Notes: a model not told the origin generated them from the sequence alone. A DNA stretch of 64,000 nt from Ailurus styani (GCA_002007465.1 LNAC01000009.1:79103-143102); one strand, 5' to 3'; positions 10,346 to 21,929 are shown, counted from the first letter of the stretch. Translations and numbers: made by a program.

Positions 10346-10944
10346 CTAGAAGGTTCTAAAACATTTGTTCAATTTGCATTGACATGAGGTGCTGATTACA
10401 TGGGTGTTCAGTTTGTGAAAATTCATATGCTCATGGGCACTAATTCATATACTCGTGTATACCTGTGGGCCCTTTTTTTATGTGTGATCTACTTAAGAGT
10501 AAACAAAAATTTGGGGAAAGAAAAGATGGGGCGTGGCCCTGGGTTACCATACCCCACCAGGGGCCTTCTTCATTTAGCATTGTGACCTCTAACCTGGGTG
10601 ACCTCTAAGGCGCCTCCACCCCGTCCCATGAGGCCTCCAGTAGAGTGTTATTTGTTCTCAACTGCAATCCAGAGTCGTGCCAATAAGCCAGTCAATACCG
10701 TGTCATCAGTGGATTCAGTGCTATCGTGATTTGTTAAATTATAAAGGTTGTAGCAATTCAAAACATCTGAAATCTCCTGGGTGAGATCCAGCCCTGGCTC
10801 AGGGTCCAGGTGCAAGATCAGGAGTACAAGAGGTACCAAAGGAAGGAGTTGGGAAGCCCGTGCCCATGCTTCCTCTGGGGTACATCCCCCACTCCCCTCC
10901 CAACCAGGGGCTGGCACTGTAGCCTCCAGGCACCAAAGCCAGGG
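10346..10944. other. Unique sequence
   Basis: No gene was seen. The segment at about 10640-10790 is AT-richer and repeat-free. The segment from 10800 to 10940 is GC-rich with meaningless overlapping frames on both strands. Confidence 0.3.
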
Positions 10945-11165
10945 CAGCCTGATCCCACCACTCCGTCAGAAGCGGAGTGGCATGATTCCCAGCTCTGACT
11001 CTTACTGACTGCATGAGCCTCTCCAGACCTCCATTTCCTCATCTGCAGTGTGGGACCAATAGCACTCTTTGGTGGGGTTGTTGCAGAAATTAACTAGAAT
11101 CGCTTAGCACAGAGCCTGGCACAAGGCCAGCCCCTGGCAGGTGGCACCTGACATTGTTACTGTCA
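10945..11165 (+). mobile_element. MIR SINE, sense
   Basis: The MIR order is clear: 'gactgcatgagcctctccag', 'catttcctcatctgcagtgt', 'ggggttgttgcagaaattaa' and 'cttagcacagagcctggcac'. A diverged (ATT/GTT)-type tail follows to about 11195. Confidence 0.85.
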
Positions 11166-11214
11166 TTACCATCGTTGTTGTCATTCTTACTCTTTTGTTC
11201 ATTTCCACTTTAGA

Positions 11215-11735
11215 TGTCACCGTTCTGGATGAGGACTTGGACTCCCCTTCCCTCCTCAGACCCAGAAGGTAATACAAACTGTTAACCTACAAAATAAAAC
11301 CGTTACTTTACCGATAAAATGGGCTTGGTCGGGAAGAGCAGAGAATTGCAGTTCGGGACGGCAAAACCACAGGCAAGTCCCACAAAGAAAGGAGAGGAGC
11401 GTGACTTTATGGAGAAGGAAGAGGACATTGGGAAGGGCTGTCCTGAACCGAAGTCCCTGGACAGGAGCAGGAGTGCAGGGCGAGGGCGGGTCCTCACTGG
11501 CTGAGTTGCTGGGGTCGTGGATTTCTCGTAGAGATGCAGCGTCCGTCCTTCCCTGTTGGGTCTGTAGTCGTGATTCCCTCCTGTGGCGGGTGCCTCTGCT
11601 GGGGTCTTTAAGTGATGGCTCTTCCTGGAATTGACGTCTAATGATACAGCATGAGAACTCTCCTTTCTGGCTTCCTAACTTCATTTTAGTGAGATTTTCC
11701 TTTATTAAGTTTCACCAAACAAGGATAGAAGACCG
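11215..11735 (+). mobile_element. LTR-like repeat (ERVL type, tentative)
   Basis: A 500-base block of even composition with 'aaaatgggcttggtcgggaa', 'gcaagtcccacaaagaaagg', 'ggggtcgtggatttctcgta' and 'gtctttaagtgatggctctt' resembles LTRs of the ERVL group as I remember them (MER70-like). No coding part is attached. The family assignment needs a library search. Confidence 0.45.
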
Positions 11736-14164
11736 ATTTCTCAGATGAGCTACTTTGTAACCAGCCTGGTCCACACGGCTAACCCGGTACAACACGCTGT
11801 TTGCTCACTCCCTCCCTCCATTCCAAAGCACACACCAGTCCACACACACTATTGCCAGGGCCGGAGCTGCTCCCAGCACCCACAGCAGGCCAGTGAGAAG
11901 CGCCTCCGGAGGCTCCGAGGGGGCGTGGGGGGGGATTTATTTCTGCAGCTTTGAGATGCGGAAGCAGCCCGAGGTCGTGGGAGCCAAAGGTCGCTGGAGC
12001 TTGCGTTTCATTTGGCTTTGATGAAAGTGGCATGCGACATTCCTCCTGGCCTCCTCATATCCACACCCCAGGGGAGGGACAATAATATGGACCAGCTCCA
12101 AAAGGTGTTCTCTGGAAAGGTTTATTAAAAACCCCAGCATTCTCCCTGTTGTAGGCTCCGTCCCGGATCCAAAGCGCATAAAGCCTTGAGCAATGGGGCC
12201 TCACTGTGGATGCCCAGCTCACCACCAGCTAGGTCCTCACGGTGCCCTGGCCCCTCTGTGAAGCCCCCAGACTGCAGCTCCAGGACCAGTGGGCATGTAA
12301 GGCCTCAGGGAAGTCAAATGGACGTCTCAACTTCTAGGGCAGGAAGGCACCTACCAGCTCAGGACCAGCAGGAAACAGTCCGACGAGGCAACAGGTGGCG
12401 GGCAGGCAGCTGCTCCCACACCCACGGCAGACATTGCTCATCGATCCCAGTGCCCTTTCCCAGTGAGCCCAAGCATGGCTTCTGGATTCTCGGCTCAGGG
12501 CTCCCCACAGCCAGTCAGGCTCATGGGAGCCAACCAGTGGAGTGTTCGCCATCCCCAGTTGGGGGGAAGGAACCCAGGCTCCAGCCCCAGTTCTGCCCAG
12601 TCGCCATGATACCTTGGGGTGGTCATGGAGCTCACTGGGCTCCATTTTCTGGCCTGTGAGGTGGAGGGAAAAGCAGGAGAGCGCTGGTCGCCCACCTGGC
12701 TGCAGGTGCTCTGCCCTCCCACTCGGTGGCCGCCTGTCCGCACTGTCGCTCCGTGCACAGCATTGCTGTTTTCTTACTCATGCTGCTGAAGAGCAGTCTC
12801 GCATCATTCATGCCACTCAGTCAGCCTACAATAAAGACCCCAAGGCCCTGCCTTCCATCCCCGCCCCCTCCCTGCTGCCTGTGTGTCAGACGCGTGCAGA
12901 GGAAAGGCTGGTCCATCAGCAGATGCTGACTGGGAGCTTGGGAAGCTGCTCAGACACAGTCAGGCCCTCAGACTTGGCTCACCATGAAGAGCTGGCTATT
13001 CTGTAGGTGTAAAATGACCCACTCCCACACTCAGTGGGGCTGAGAGGAATCCAGAAAGACTTCCTGGAGGAGGAGGGAGGGACGTGGCCAGCAGATGGGA
13101 GAACATGGTCAGAGGGGTAGGATGGTGGCCAGTTGCTCACCTCATGACTTCTCCCACCAGGATGATGGCAAATCCCAGAAAGAACTGGTATTGAGGGAGG
13201 GGAGACGAGACCCTGGCCATCTCATGGGGAAAAGTCTGCTCCCTGGCCATGGCAGCATGGGATGCCACACGTGGGGACACAGCAGGGCCCCCTCCCTCAC
13301 TCATACTTAATGGTCAATGTGGAGTTCCCTCGCCTCCTGTGTCCTTCCTTCTTTCCCTTCTCCAGCCCTGCTGCTTTTCCTCCTCGTCTTGTTCCGCTTG
13401 CCTATGGGCTTGGGAGACGGGGTGCTGCTCTCACCCAGCTCTGCCCTCACGGTCCCCCCTCCAGCCCGGGCCCTGCTCAGCCTGCCCCCTCCGCCTGTGG
13501 GCGCTGTGGCTCCTTCCCACTGGGTGTCAGCCCGGTGCCCCCCACCCTGCTGCCCGCGGACTAGGAACCAGGGGAGCCCGGGCCGGCTTCCAGTGCCCTC
13601 TGCCTAAAAGCGTTGGGAAGCCACCTCTGGGCCAGCGCCAGAAGCTTCTGCACAGGCTGGCTGGCGGGTTGGCCAGGGTCGCCGCTCCTGCAGGAAGGTC
13701 CTGGAAAATTCCAGCCCTCCCTTGGCCTCAAGGGCTGGCTATCCCGAGAGGTCCCCCACCCCACCCCCTCCGCCCCGCTGGCCTGTTCCCTGACGCAGTC
13801 TCGGCTCACGCCGTCCTCACTGGCCGGGCCCTCGGGATGCCAGGGTGGCCCTGGGAGGAGGCAGCTTGGCTCATGGGAGGACCAGAGGCGGTGGGACACG
13901 GTGACCTTGCCCGAGTCCCTCGGCCTCTCGGGCCCCCGCTCCATCTGGAAGCCGGTCCGTCTGTGAACACGGTTAGCCAGTCCAAGGGCAAAAAATTACG
14001 TATGTTTTCAAAGGAATCAGGGTGGTAGGAGCCTGGAAATGCCCGCCCCTCCCCAAGTCACAAGCTGTATTCCCTCCGCCTTGCTGTTCGGGAGACGAGG
14101 GCTTGAGGCTGACGAATCTGTCGAACGCGCTGCCAGCTCCCGGTCATGAAAATAAGAGTGGCAG
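11736..14164. other. Unique GC-rich sequence, no gene recognised
   Basis: The stretch is repeat-poor. 11990-12190 is AT-richer and may be an old LTR or conserved block. 12560-12670 has a faint MIR-like look and 13040-13110 a faint antisense L2 look ('gacttcctggaggaggaggg'). From 13250 to 14030 the sequence is very GC-rich and open for 259 codons on plus and 127 on minus. The products are low-complexity, with no domain. Confidence 0.35.
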
Positions 14165-14385
14165 CGGCGGCGACTAAGAGGGACAGAGCGCGCCACGTGC
14201 CGGGCGCCGTGCTCCCTGCTTCCCGGGTAAAGCCCGCGCGGTCCTCGGCCGCCCCCGTGGGGCAGGGGTCGGCGCCGGCTCTCCTCCTCGCCTCGCGGAC
14301 GAGGAGACTCAGAGAGGTCGAGAGCCTGGCCCAGGGCCACACAGCCGGGGAGTGAAGAGGCTGGGGTTTCACGCCTCATCCCGGG
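14165..14385 (-). mobile_element. MIR SINE, antisense, unusually CpG-rich
   Basis: The antisense MIR pattern is preserved ('gtgccgggcgccgtgctccc', 'gacgaggagactcagagagg', 'cccagggccacacagccggg'). Many positions that are normally A/T are now G/C, and CpGs are common. Old MIRs usually lose CpG, so the retention is odd. Confidence 0.8.
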
Positions 14386-14724
14386 GGGGACAGTGGCTCT
14401 TCCTCTCCGGCCGCCCACCTGCTCGTTCTGCATCAAAGCCGTTGACTCACGGGCAGAGCAGCCACAAATGCCAGTCCGGAAATGTCACCATCATCCCTCC
14501 GTTCCCTGGGCGGATGGCTTCTTGTCTGCCAGGACTGTCTCCTGCTGGGAGAACCCCTTCTGTGCCTTCGCTCTGCCCTTGCAAGGGGACTGGAGTCCTT
14601 TCCTGAGCCTGGAGAGGAGGCGTCTGCTTCTGGAATGTAGGCGGTGGGGTCGGAGCCCCGCAGGGGGGAAGCCCGGGGCAGAGAGAAGGGAGCTGAGACT
14701 GTTTGGGTCTCTGTTGTGCCAGGC

Positions 14725-14820
14725 AGTTTCACGAGCATCTCATCGTGCACAGTAGGGCCCGCGACCCCCCATTTTACAGATGAGGAAACTGAGTCTCCAG
14801 TGAGTACGTGAGCCACTTGA
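14725..14820 (-). mobile_element. MIR SINE fragment, antisense
   Basis: 'ccattttacagatgaggaaactgag' is almost unchanged from the antisense MIR core. Flanks are diverged. Confidence 0.8.
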
Positions 14821-15299
14821 GTTTGTGCTGCTGGTGGATGAGTCAGCTGGGCATCTCATGGGGTCCGATGAGGGGAGAAAAGCAACTTTGGGGAAGCCCC
14901 GGGGTCCCCGGGAAGAGCTCCCGGCAGGCATAGCGGCCGGCGCACTGGAAGGGCTTGGTGTCCTGCAAGAAGCCCAGTCGCCTGGTTTCTCCTGAAGGCT
15001 CTGCTGGCCGTGGATGCAGAGTGGCCGGTGGGGGTGAGGGCAGCTCCTCACAGAGTCACGGGGCCAGAGTGGAGCCGCCATCGCCAGCTGTGTCTGCAAC
15101 CCGATGCCTTCCAGATCTTGGCGGGGCCCCGGCCACCCGGCCAGCTCAGGGCAGCTGCTGCTTTGGACGGCTTGGGGCAGCCAGAGAAGTTTCCTCCCTC
15201 CTCCGTCCTGGGGCAAGAGTGAGTGGCCCCCAGGCCTGGAGAACAGAGGACCGGCAGGACGGCTGAGCCCCTGCCTACCGAGCCCACCCTGCGCCAGGT
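14821..15299. other. Unique GC-rich sequence
   Basis: No gene or repeat was recognised. A 194-codon minus-strand frame overlaps plus-strand frames in all phases and has no recognisable product. Confidence 0.3.
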
Positions 15300-15445
15300 C
15301 TGTGCCTAGGGCTCCCTGTCCCATGTCATCTCATTGACTCCGCCCAGGACAGGTGACAACACCCGCCCAGAGAGGGAACGTCCACCTCCTCAAGGCCACC
15401 ACTAAGCTAACCAATGACGGAACGGGAATTGGAGCCCAGGGCTGG
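15300..15445 (-). mobile_element. MIR SINE, antisense
   Basis: The pattern 'tcatctcattgactccgcc', 'gagagggaacgtccacctcc', 'ggaattggagcccaggg' follows the antisense MIR order, well diverged. Confidence 0.65.
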
Positions 15446-15549
15446 GTCTAAAAACCTTCGGGATGATTGAATGCCCTTGTTAGGCATTCTGGCCACTCCA
15501 CGCAGCCTTGCTTCTTGCCCTGATAAGCATCCTGAACTATCGGGACTCA

Positions 15550-15835
15550 TCCTTTCCTTCGGGCAAGGGTTTGTGAGCCCCTCTACGAGCCAAGCCCCGC
15601 GTCGGCGTCTGAGGATGGAACAGTGACCAAGCGAGACCCTGGCTCTGCTCCGGGGCCTCCTGCGGACTGTCCCGGGAACGAATGTGACATTTCAAGCTGG
15701 GAGTCTGAGAACCCAGGACACGGGCCTGGGGCCAGCCTGGGAGTCAGGGAAGGCCGGAAAGGAGGTCCAGTGTTGGCGTCTGGTCAGCGGGCATCAGAAG
15801 AGAGAGGCCAGCATCTGGGGGAGGAAGGGGGGAGC
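15550..15835 (-). mobile_element. L2 LINE 3' end, antisense
   Basis: 'tgagcccctctacgagccaa gccccgcg', 'acagtgaccaagcgagaccc' and the following purine-rich part match the antisense L2 words 'tgagcacctactatgtgcca' and 'cagtgaacaagacagac'. It is GC-shifted. Confidence 0.6.
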
Positions 15836-17204
15836 TCTTAGAACAGAAGGAACCGTGGGTGGTGATGGGGACAGGGTACGAGGAGTGGCCGGGGCAGGGC
15901 CAGTCTGATCGACGGGGAACAGCGAGGGTCTCCGGACGAGTGGCGGCTGCTGGTCAGGGCAGGTCAGGGGCGAGCTGCAGGCGTGACGAGGGCGGTGGGC
16001 GACAACTGAGCGGCGCCCTAGGGGGTTCCCCTGCGCAGATGGCCCCCAGCCGGCCCTCTGCCCACTTCCTTGTGGACCTCTGTTGTCTCTGTGCCCAGGG
16101 GCCCCCATCTCGCAGGAACTGATGCTATAGGAGCTCCGTCTGAGCAAAGCGCCTGGACTTTGGGGCCGCTCCGCTGAACCGCTGAGGGGTTTTGCCTGAG
16201 CTTTGCTCAAGTCTGGCCTCTGGGGACCAGCCCCCACGAGCTCCGAGTCTTCACGCACACCCCGTCCCAGGGAGGAGGAGGTTCCAGGCCGGCAGCAGGC
16301 GTGCCCCTCCACGCCCCTCCGCACCCCTCCGCACCCCTCTGCGCCCTCCCAGCAGCCTGCCCAGCCTGCGTGAGCCCTGGGGCGCCGTCCAGTGCTGCCC
16401 TCCTGGAGCCCACGGGGGACCAGTTCTTCCCACACACACGCCCGGCCCCCGGGGCACTTGTGGGCCATTCCACAGTCACAAAGGACAGGTGTCTGGCACT
16501 GTCCTCACGGGGCGGAGTCCCCACAGGGAGACGTCCAGGCGAAGCGAGTCTCACCTCCCAGTGAGCCAAGGGCTTCTCACCTCCCAGTGAGCCAAGGGCT
16601 AAGTCTGCTGCGGGCCCCCCACCCCCGTCCTACCCTGAGCACCTCGGTGAAAAACTCCTCCCGTCCACTCAGCTCCCTCCCCCATCTCCTCCATCTCCTT
16701 GTCACTTGCTGCCTCCTGTGACTAATTCAGACACCATCCAAGCTCCTTGGCTGCAGTTCTAGATTCATCCTGGAGGCAGGACCCCACCCAGAAGGGCAGT
16801 CAAGAGGCCTCCCTTGCACCGAGGGAAAACAGAACATTCACCAAAACTCGGCGTTGAACAGATTCATACTAAGCTGGTTTGGTGTTTTCAATTGGCCGGG
16901 GGCCTGGAATCCGACTGGCAGGGATGGAGCGGACAGATGGGATCCTATATGAAGCGACTGACTCATTCAACTTCGAAAGAGAAGAAAACCTTATTAGTCA
17001 ATGTTTCAAAGGGCTGTGGCTTCACAGGAAGCTTCTCCGGCCCAGCCAGCTGGGGCGGCCTCCCGGCTGGCACCCCCGGCTTCGTCTGGCCCCGCTGGAG
17101 GTACCCGCCCCCCAAGCCAGGCGCCCGCCAGCCCGTTCTTGTCCCCAGAGCTCCTGTCCCCAGAGCACCAGCCGCGTGCCCCGCTCTGAGCCCGGAGTGA
17201 CCTG
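15836..17204. other. Unique sequence with tandem duplication and AT-rich block
   Basis: No gene was recognised despite a 224-codon minus-strand frame in GC-rich sequence. About 16295-16345 is a short imperfect decamer repeat of the cccctccgca type. 16549-16600 is a perfect 26-base tandem duplication. 16830-17030 is AT-richer and repeat-free and could be a conserved element. Confidence 0.35.
16549..16600. repeat. Perfect 26-base tandem duplication
   Basis: The 26 bases at 16549-16574 (starting tctcacctcccagtgagcca) repeat exactly at 16575-16600. Absence of any change between the copies points to a recent duplication. Confidence 0.95.
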
Positions 17205-17590
17205 TTCTGGGTTGAAATGTGCCCCCCCCCAAATTCATACGTTGTCATTCTAACCCCAAGCGCCTCAGAATGTCACCATGTTTGGAGACGGGTAAACTGA
17301 ATTACAGTGGGGTCATTGGGGTGGGTCCTACTTCAACGTGACGTCCTTCCAACAAGAGGGAACTCGCACAGAGATGCGCACAAGGAGAAGACAAAGTGAA
17401 GAGACACGGGAGAAGGGGCCCGTCCGCAGGCGCAGGAGAGAGGCCGCGCCGGCTGCTCACGGCCCCCGCAGGAGCCGGTCCCACCAGCACCCGGGCCTCT
17501 AGCTCTTGGTCCCCAGAACTGAGACACAGTCGATGTCTGTTGGTGAGGCCACCGGGTTGGTCACAGCGGCCCCAGCAAACGTGACCTCAC
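17205..17590 (+). mobile_element. MaLR (MLT1/MST-type) LTR, sense
   Basis: It starts 'gggttgaaatgtgccccccc', continues 'aattcatacgttgtcattct', 'cctcagaatgtcaccatgtt', 'tggggtcattggggtgggtc' and ends near 'cttggtccccagaactgaga'. This is the expected MaLR LTR order, old and GC-shifted. Confidence 0.8.
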
Positions 17591-17984
17591 CAGCAGGCCT
17601 GGTGAGCGTCGGGCTGGGCTGGGCAGATGTCCGTCCGTGGCCCCCAAGGCCATCCGTCGCGCCACGGATCTCCCCGCCAAGGAGCTGGAGGGGTGGTCGA
17701 GGCTTGATTCCGTTCAGCGCTGCCATCTTCTGAGAGCGCTGGCCACGGGGCGTCAGCGTCCTGGACGGAGCCCAGGAGCCTCGAGTCCGAATGCGTCTCC
17801 TCGCCCCGCGTCTGCACTCCTGCTATGTCCCGGGCTCTGTGCGCACCGTCAACGATCCCAGGAGGCAGGTGATGTGTTGCCTGTGGCCACAGAGCTTTCA
17901 ATAATCCTTTATATTTGTTTTCCAAGAGGGTGCGTTCAGGAGATCAGTAAGGAAAGCACAGGACGAGGCATGAGTAACTGCGTG
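17591..17984. other. Unique GC-rich sequence
   Basis: No gene was recognised. 17800-17930 may be an antisense L2/MIR edge ('tgctatgtcccgggctctgt'). Confidence 0.3.
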
Positions 17985-18150
17985 CCAGGGGTCCACCGCT
18001 CCCTGCTCCGGGCCATGCGGGCCAGTGATCTCCTGGGAGCCTTTCAGGGATCCTTTGAGGGTAGATCATATCCTCCCATTTCAGGGATGAGGGGGCGTGA
18101 GCTTGCAGAGGGCGACAAAGCTGCTAAGTGACCAAGCAGGGTGCTAAGGG
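17985..18150 (-). mobile_element. MIR SINE, antisense
   Basis: 'cctcccatttcagggatgag', then a purine-rich stretch and 'gcgacaaagctgctaagtga', follow the antisense MIR order. Confidence 0.65.
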
Positions 18151-19059
18151 CACCCCGCACGCTCTGTCTCCAGGCCCAGCCCGCGTGCCCCGCACAGGGT
18201 GGCTCTGTGGGCCGGGGAACCTGCCAGGCTGGGCGGCTCCAGGAGGCCTGGGTCTCTGGGGCTGCCCCTCCCAGCCGCTCCCCGAGCACACGAGGCTTCT
18301 GGGCGTCGCTTTATGGAAACGTTGTGATCTTTACCGCCACCGAGGATGCGGGTCACGGGGTATGCAGCCGGTTTTACGTGCGCTTTCCTGTTCCAAATTC
18401 GCTTTCCTTGGAAGGGTGGGGAGTGGATTTGTAGCCCTCCCCTCGCTGTGACTCCACAGCTCCACATTTGTGCCCGGCCTCAGAGGTCGCTAGGAGCCGG
18501 CCATCCGTGTCCCCAGGCCTGTGGTGAGCAGGCAGTGAGGGCGGAAGTGCTTCGAAAGTAAGTCCTCGGGAAGGAGAGAGCTCAGCTTAAGGGGCTTCCA
18601 GTCCAGGCAGCCAGAGGGGCTGGGAGGGTGGGGAGAGGATGAGGCTTTGGGGAGGCAAACCCCCCCCCCCCGCCCTTTGACTCCAGCAAAGCTTTCTGAG
18701 GAAGCACTGCATTCAGTGTCCCCGTTCAGAAGAGAGGAAAAGCCGAGGTCCACTGGTCCCAGTGGAAGGTTCTGGGCCAAGTGAGGCGAGGGGGCCTCTG
18801 GGCCCCTCCCTTTCCTGTGCCCCCCGCCCCATAGCTGACACCGGGAAGCCTCGGAGCCCCTGCCCCGGCCTAGCCCCTCCTCTCACTGGGTTCCCATTTC
18901 CCGTCTTGCTCACTGATCCATTCAGGTCAGAGCAGAGGCCAAGCAGAGGGGTCATCGCTAACTATATGCTGATGACAGCAGGGACCAATCAATCTCCCCC
19001 TTAATCAGGCAATCAGTGTGCACTGCAGGTGTGTCCCACCCTGGCCTGCGGCTGGGGGC
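18151..19059. other. Unique GC-rich sequence up to the gap
   Basis: No gene was recognised. The last 120 bases (about 18940-19020) are AT-richer and repeat-free, with 'atatgctgatgacagca' and 'ccaatcaatctcccccttaatcag'. They could be the edge of a regulatory block cut by the gap. Confidence 0.3.
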
Positions 19060-19853
19060 NNNNNNNNNNNNNNNNNNNNNNNNNNNNNNNNNNNNNNNNN
19101 NNNNNNNNNNNNNNNNNNNNNNNNNNNNNNNNNNNNNNNNNNNNNNNNNNNNNNNNNNNNNNNNNNNNNNNNNNNNNNNNNNNNNNNNNNNNNNNNNNNN
19201 NNNNNNNNNNNNNNNNNNNNNNNNNNNNNNNNNNNNNNNNNNNNNNNNNNNNNNNNNNNNNNNNNNNNNNNNNNNNNNNNNNNNNNNNNNNNNNNNNNNN
19301 NNNNNNNNNNNNNNNNNNNNNNNNNNNNNNNNNNNNNNNNNNNNNNNNNNNNNNNNNNNNNNNNNNNNNNNNNNNNNNNNNNNNNNNNNNNNNNNNNNNN
19401 NNNNNNNNNNNNNNNNNNNNNNNNNNNNNNNNNNNNNNNNNNNNNNNNNNNNNNNNNNNNNNNNNNNNNNNNNNNNNNNNNNNNNNNNNNNNNNNNNNNN
19501 NNNNNNNNNNNNNNNNNNNNNNNNNNNNNNNNNNNNNNNNNNNNNNNNNNNNNNNNNNNNNNNNNNNNNNNNNNNNNNNNNNNNNNNNNNNNNNNNNNNN
19601 NNNNNNNNNNNNNNNNNNNNNNNNNNNNNNNNNNNNNNNNNNNNNNNNNNNNNNNNNNNNNNNNNNNNNNNNNNNNNNNNNNNNNNNNNNNNNNNNNNNN
19701 NNNNNNNNNNNNNNNNNNNNNNNNNNNNNNNNNNNNNNNNNNNNNNNNNNNNNNNNNNNNNNNNNNNNNNNNNNNNNNNNNNNNNNNNNNNNNNNNNNNN
19801 NNNNNNNNNNNNNNNNNNNNNNNNNNNNNNNNNNNNNNNNNNNNNNNNNNNNN
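19060..19853. other. Assembly gap (794 N)
   Basis: This is a run of 794 undetermined bases. Its length is not a round placeholder, so it is probably an estimate from read pairs. Open frames that seem to cross it are artefacts. Confidence 0.99.
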
Positions 19854-19934
19854 GGGCTGTTCTTAGAAGAGACCCACGGCCGGTTTACTGGTCCTTTCTG
19901 TGAACTGGAACTACCGTTCTTTACCCAATTGTGT

Positions 19935-20110
19935 ATCTCCTACGCGCCAGCTTTAGATACAATCGCACATTGAATCCTCACGACACCCTAGTTGCTCTGA
20001 TCATGCCCATATTATAGATGAGAAAACTAAGGCTCGGTCAGGATCATGGAATCTGCTAACGGTTCAGCTAAGTTGGGAGCAGGCCGGCACAGCCTCTTGG
20101 TCTCCAAACT
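19935..20110 (-). mobile_element. MIR SINE, antisense
   Basis: 'tgaatcctcacgacacccta', 'cccatattatagatgagaaa' and 'ctaaggctcggtcagg' follow the antisense MIR order closely. Confidence 0.8.
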
Positions 20111-20254
20111 CTCTCTCTCGGGGAGCCCCACGGTGGTTCCTGCTTCAAGGTCCTGGTTAGGGCCAGGCCCACCCCATCCCTACCCCTCCCCACCCTCCTC
20201 CGGCTCTGGGGCGCCCTGATGCTGCCCCATCTCTACGACTCCTCAGTCCCCAGC

Positions 20255-20405
20255 ACCCGCCGCAGGGGTTACAGGTCGGCTTTGGATTCAGATCCTGTTT
20301 GCAGAGTGTGAAGGCACCAGGTGAGGGCAGGTTGGGATTTAGCCTCTGTTTGTTCCTTACTGGCTGTGTAATTCTAAGTAAATTGTTGGCTGTCTCTGGG
20401 CGCAG
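20255..20405 (+). mobile_element. MIR SINE, sense
   Basis: 'ctttggattcagatcctgtt', then 'ccttactggctgtgtaattc' and 'taagtaaattgttggctgtctctgg', match the sense MIR order with a small insertion in between. Confidence 0.65.
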
Positions 20406-20989
20406 CAGGCCACGTGTGGCATGACCCGGCTGCTCTCCCCTTGCCCCCTGTAAGGCCTTTGCTGTGGCTCACATGCTCTTCTCTGCAGATGGGTCAGCTG
20501 GGGCCCAGAGGGGTCACCTCACTTGCCCAGGTCGCCCAGCAGATATGGAAGGGCACTTGTGTATCTGGCTCTGCCGCAGCATGCCGCGCGCCCTGCCGAC
20601 CCTGACAGCCCCCTCCCCTCTCCCTGGCTCCCTTTGCCGCCTCCAGAGACGCCCGGCAGAGAAGCAGAATGAAAGGCTGGTCTGAGGAGGAACAGGGTAA
20701 ATGATGCTGGTTAAGGAATTCATGGCCTGGGAAGCATATTCCCAGAACAGCTCGTTTCGGAAGTCTTGCCGTTAAGAGCTCTGTGAGGTAGGAACTTGGC
20801 GCTTGGTCCCACCGCAGGTGCAGCCCTGGGCGCCGAGCTGGGCAGGCTCTGGGCCCTGGAGAAACCCCACTCGGGGTGGCTTCCATAAGAGACCGGGGGC
20901 TAAGAAAGATGAGAGAGCCCCCGGCAGCCGAGGACTGGAGGGGTTGGCAGCAAAGCACTAGGACCGCCAAGAGGACAGCCACCCACCAT
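20406..20989. other. Unique GC-rich sequence
   Basis: No gene or clear repeat was recognised. A 162-codon minus-strand frame has no recognisable product. Confidence 0.3.
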
Positions 20990-21185
20990 ATTTGACTTAA
21001 AAGTAATGAAATAAATGTGAGTCAAACTTAAACTCACATCAAGTCACTGAAGTGCAAAATCCAGTCGCTCTGTCGCACCTGAAGGGCTCAGTAGCCACGT
21101 GTTGGAAACCGACGCTGCGGCCCTGAAACCAGCAGTCAGGTTCAGACGCAGAACCCCCGAATATCTATTGGACAGGTGTCTTCCG
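20990..21185 (-). mobile_element. hAT-type DNA transposon fossil (probable)
   Basis: 'aaataaatgtgagtcaaact', 'cagtcgctctgtcgcacctg', 'gggctcagtagccacgtgt' and 'atctattggacaggtg' correspond to the common mammalian MITE with 'gtcgcactagccac', 'agccacatgtggc' and 'tattggacagcgc'. An 8-base inverted repeat (atgtgagt / actcacat) lies at about 21017-21041. The family name is uncertain. Confidence 0.6.
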
Positions 21186-21494
21186 GACACACTGGGTTTT
21201 CCTTTCCATGGGTAGATCCTCCCACTTGCGTCCCGCATGACCCGCACGGCCGCCAGCAGCATTTCCGTCCTCTGGGTCAGAATCCCGGGAGAGCAGCCAC
21301 AGTGGCTCAGCCCAGTCTACAGAGGAGCCCTGGTGGGTCCCTTGTGCGGCTGTGCCCAGGGCGTCGGGCTGTGGGCAGGGGCCTCCTCGGAGGGGATGTG
21401 TTTCCAGGGGGCAGAGCGTGGACAGTAAGAGCCGGAGAAAAGTGACACTACATAAATGCCACTCCAGGCGGGGTGTGACTCTCGGCTGGAGACA
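21186..21494. other. Unique GC-rich sequence
   Basis: Nothing specific was recognised here. Confidence 0.3.
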
Positions 21495-21625
21495 GCCTGT
21501 CGCCAGGCACCGTAGACAGGAGGTTCCGTGTTACAGATAAAACTGCCAAAGCTCGGAGAGGGCGAGTCATGTAACTTACCTAGGACTGCGCAGCCAGTGA
21601 TTAACAAACCTTCAAGGTCAAGTTT
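21495..21625 (-). mobile_element. MIR SINE, antisense
   Basis: 'ttccgtgttacagataaaac', 'catgtaacttacctaggact' and 'gcgcagccagtgattaacaa' follow the antisense MIR core. Confidence 0.75.
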
Positions 21626-21929
21626 CCTAAGATGACTATCCTGAGAGCAAGGCTGTCTCTCCAAGGCCAGCAGGCTGGCACCAGTGCGGGCCACCCCTGG
21701 GCTCCCCTGTCCCTACTGGCAGCTCCCCTTACTCCTACACCCCCCCTCAGGAGAGAGGGGCCCCCACCGCTCTGTCGAAGCAGCACCCAGATCACTGCGG
21801 GAGGTCACTGGGTCTCAGTGACCATGGTCCCACATGGACCCTGTCCGGGAGACGGGCTGCTTCCTGGGGTGTGCAGGACACACAGTGAGCAAATGGACTG
21901 ACGGACATACTTCGGCTGGTCCCAGAATC

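Noticed and set aside
13088..13101. CTCF-like word CCAGCAGATGGGAG
   Set aside because: The mismatch hits the invariant C of the GGC part, and the site is in a diverged L2-like stretch, so it is weaker than the sites reported.
19016..19973. Three plus-strand frames of 282-314 codons
   Set aside because: More than 80% of each is the N gap; they exist only because N does not create stop codons.
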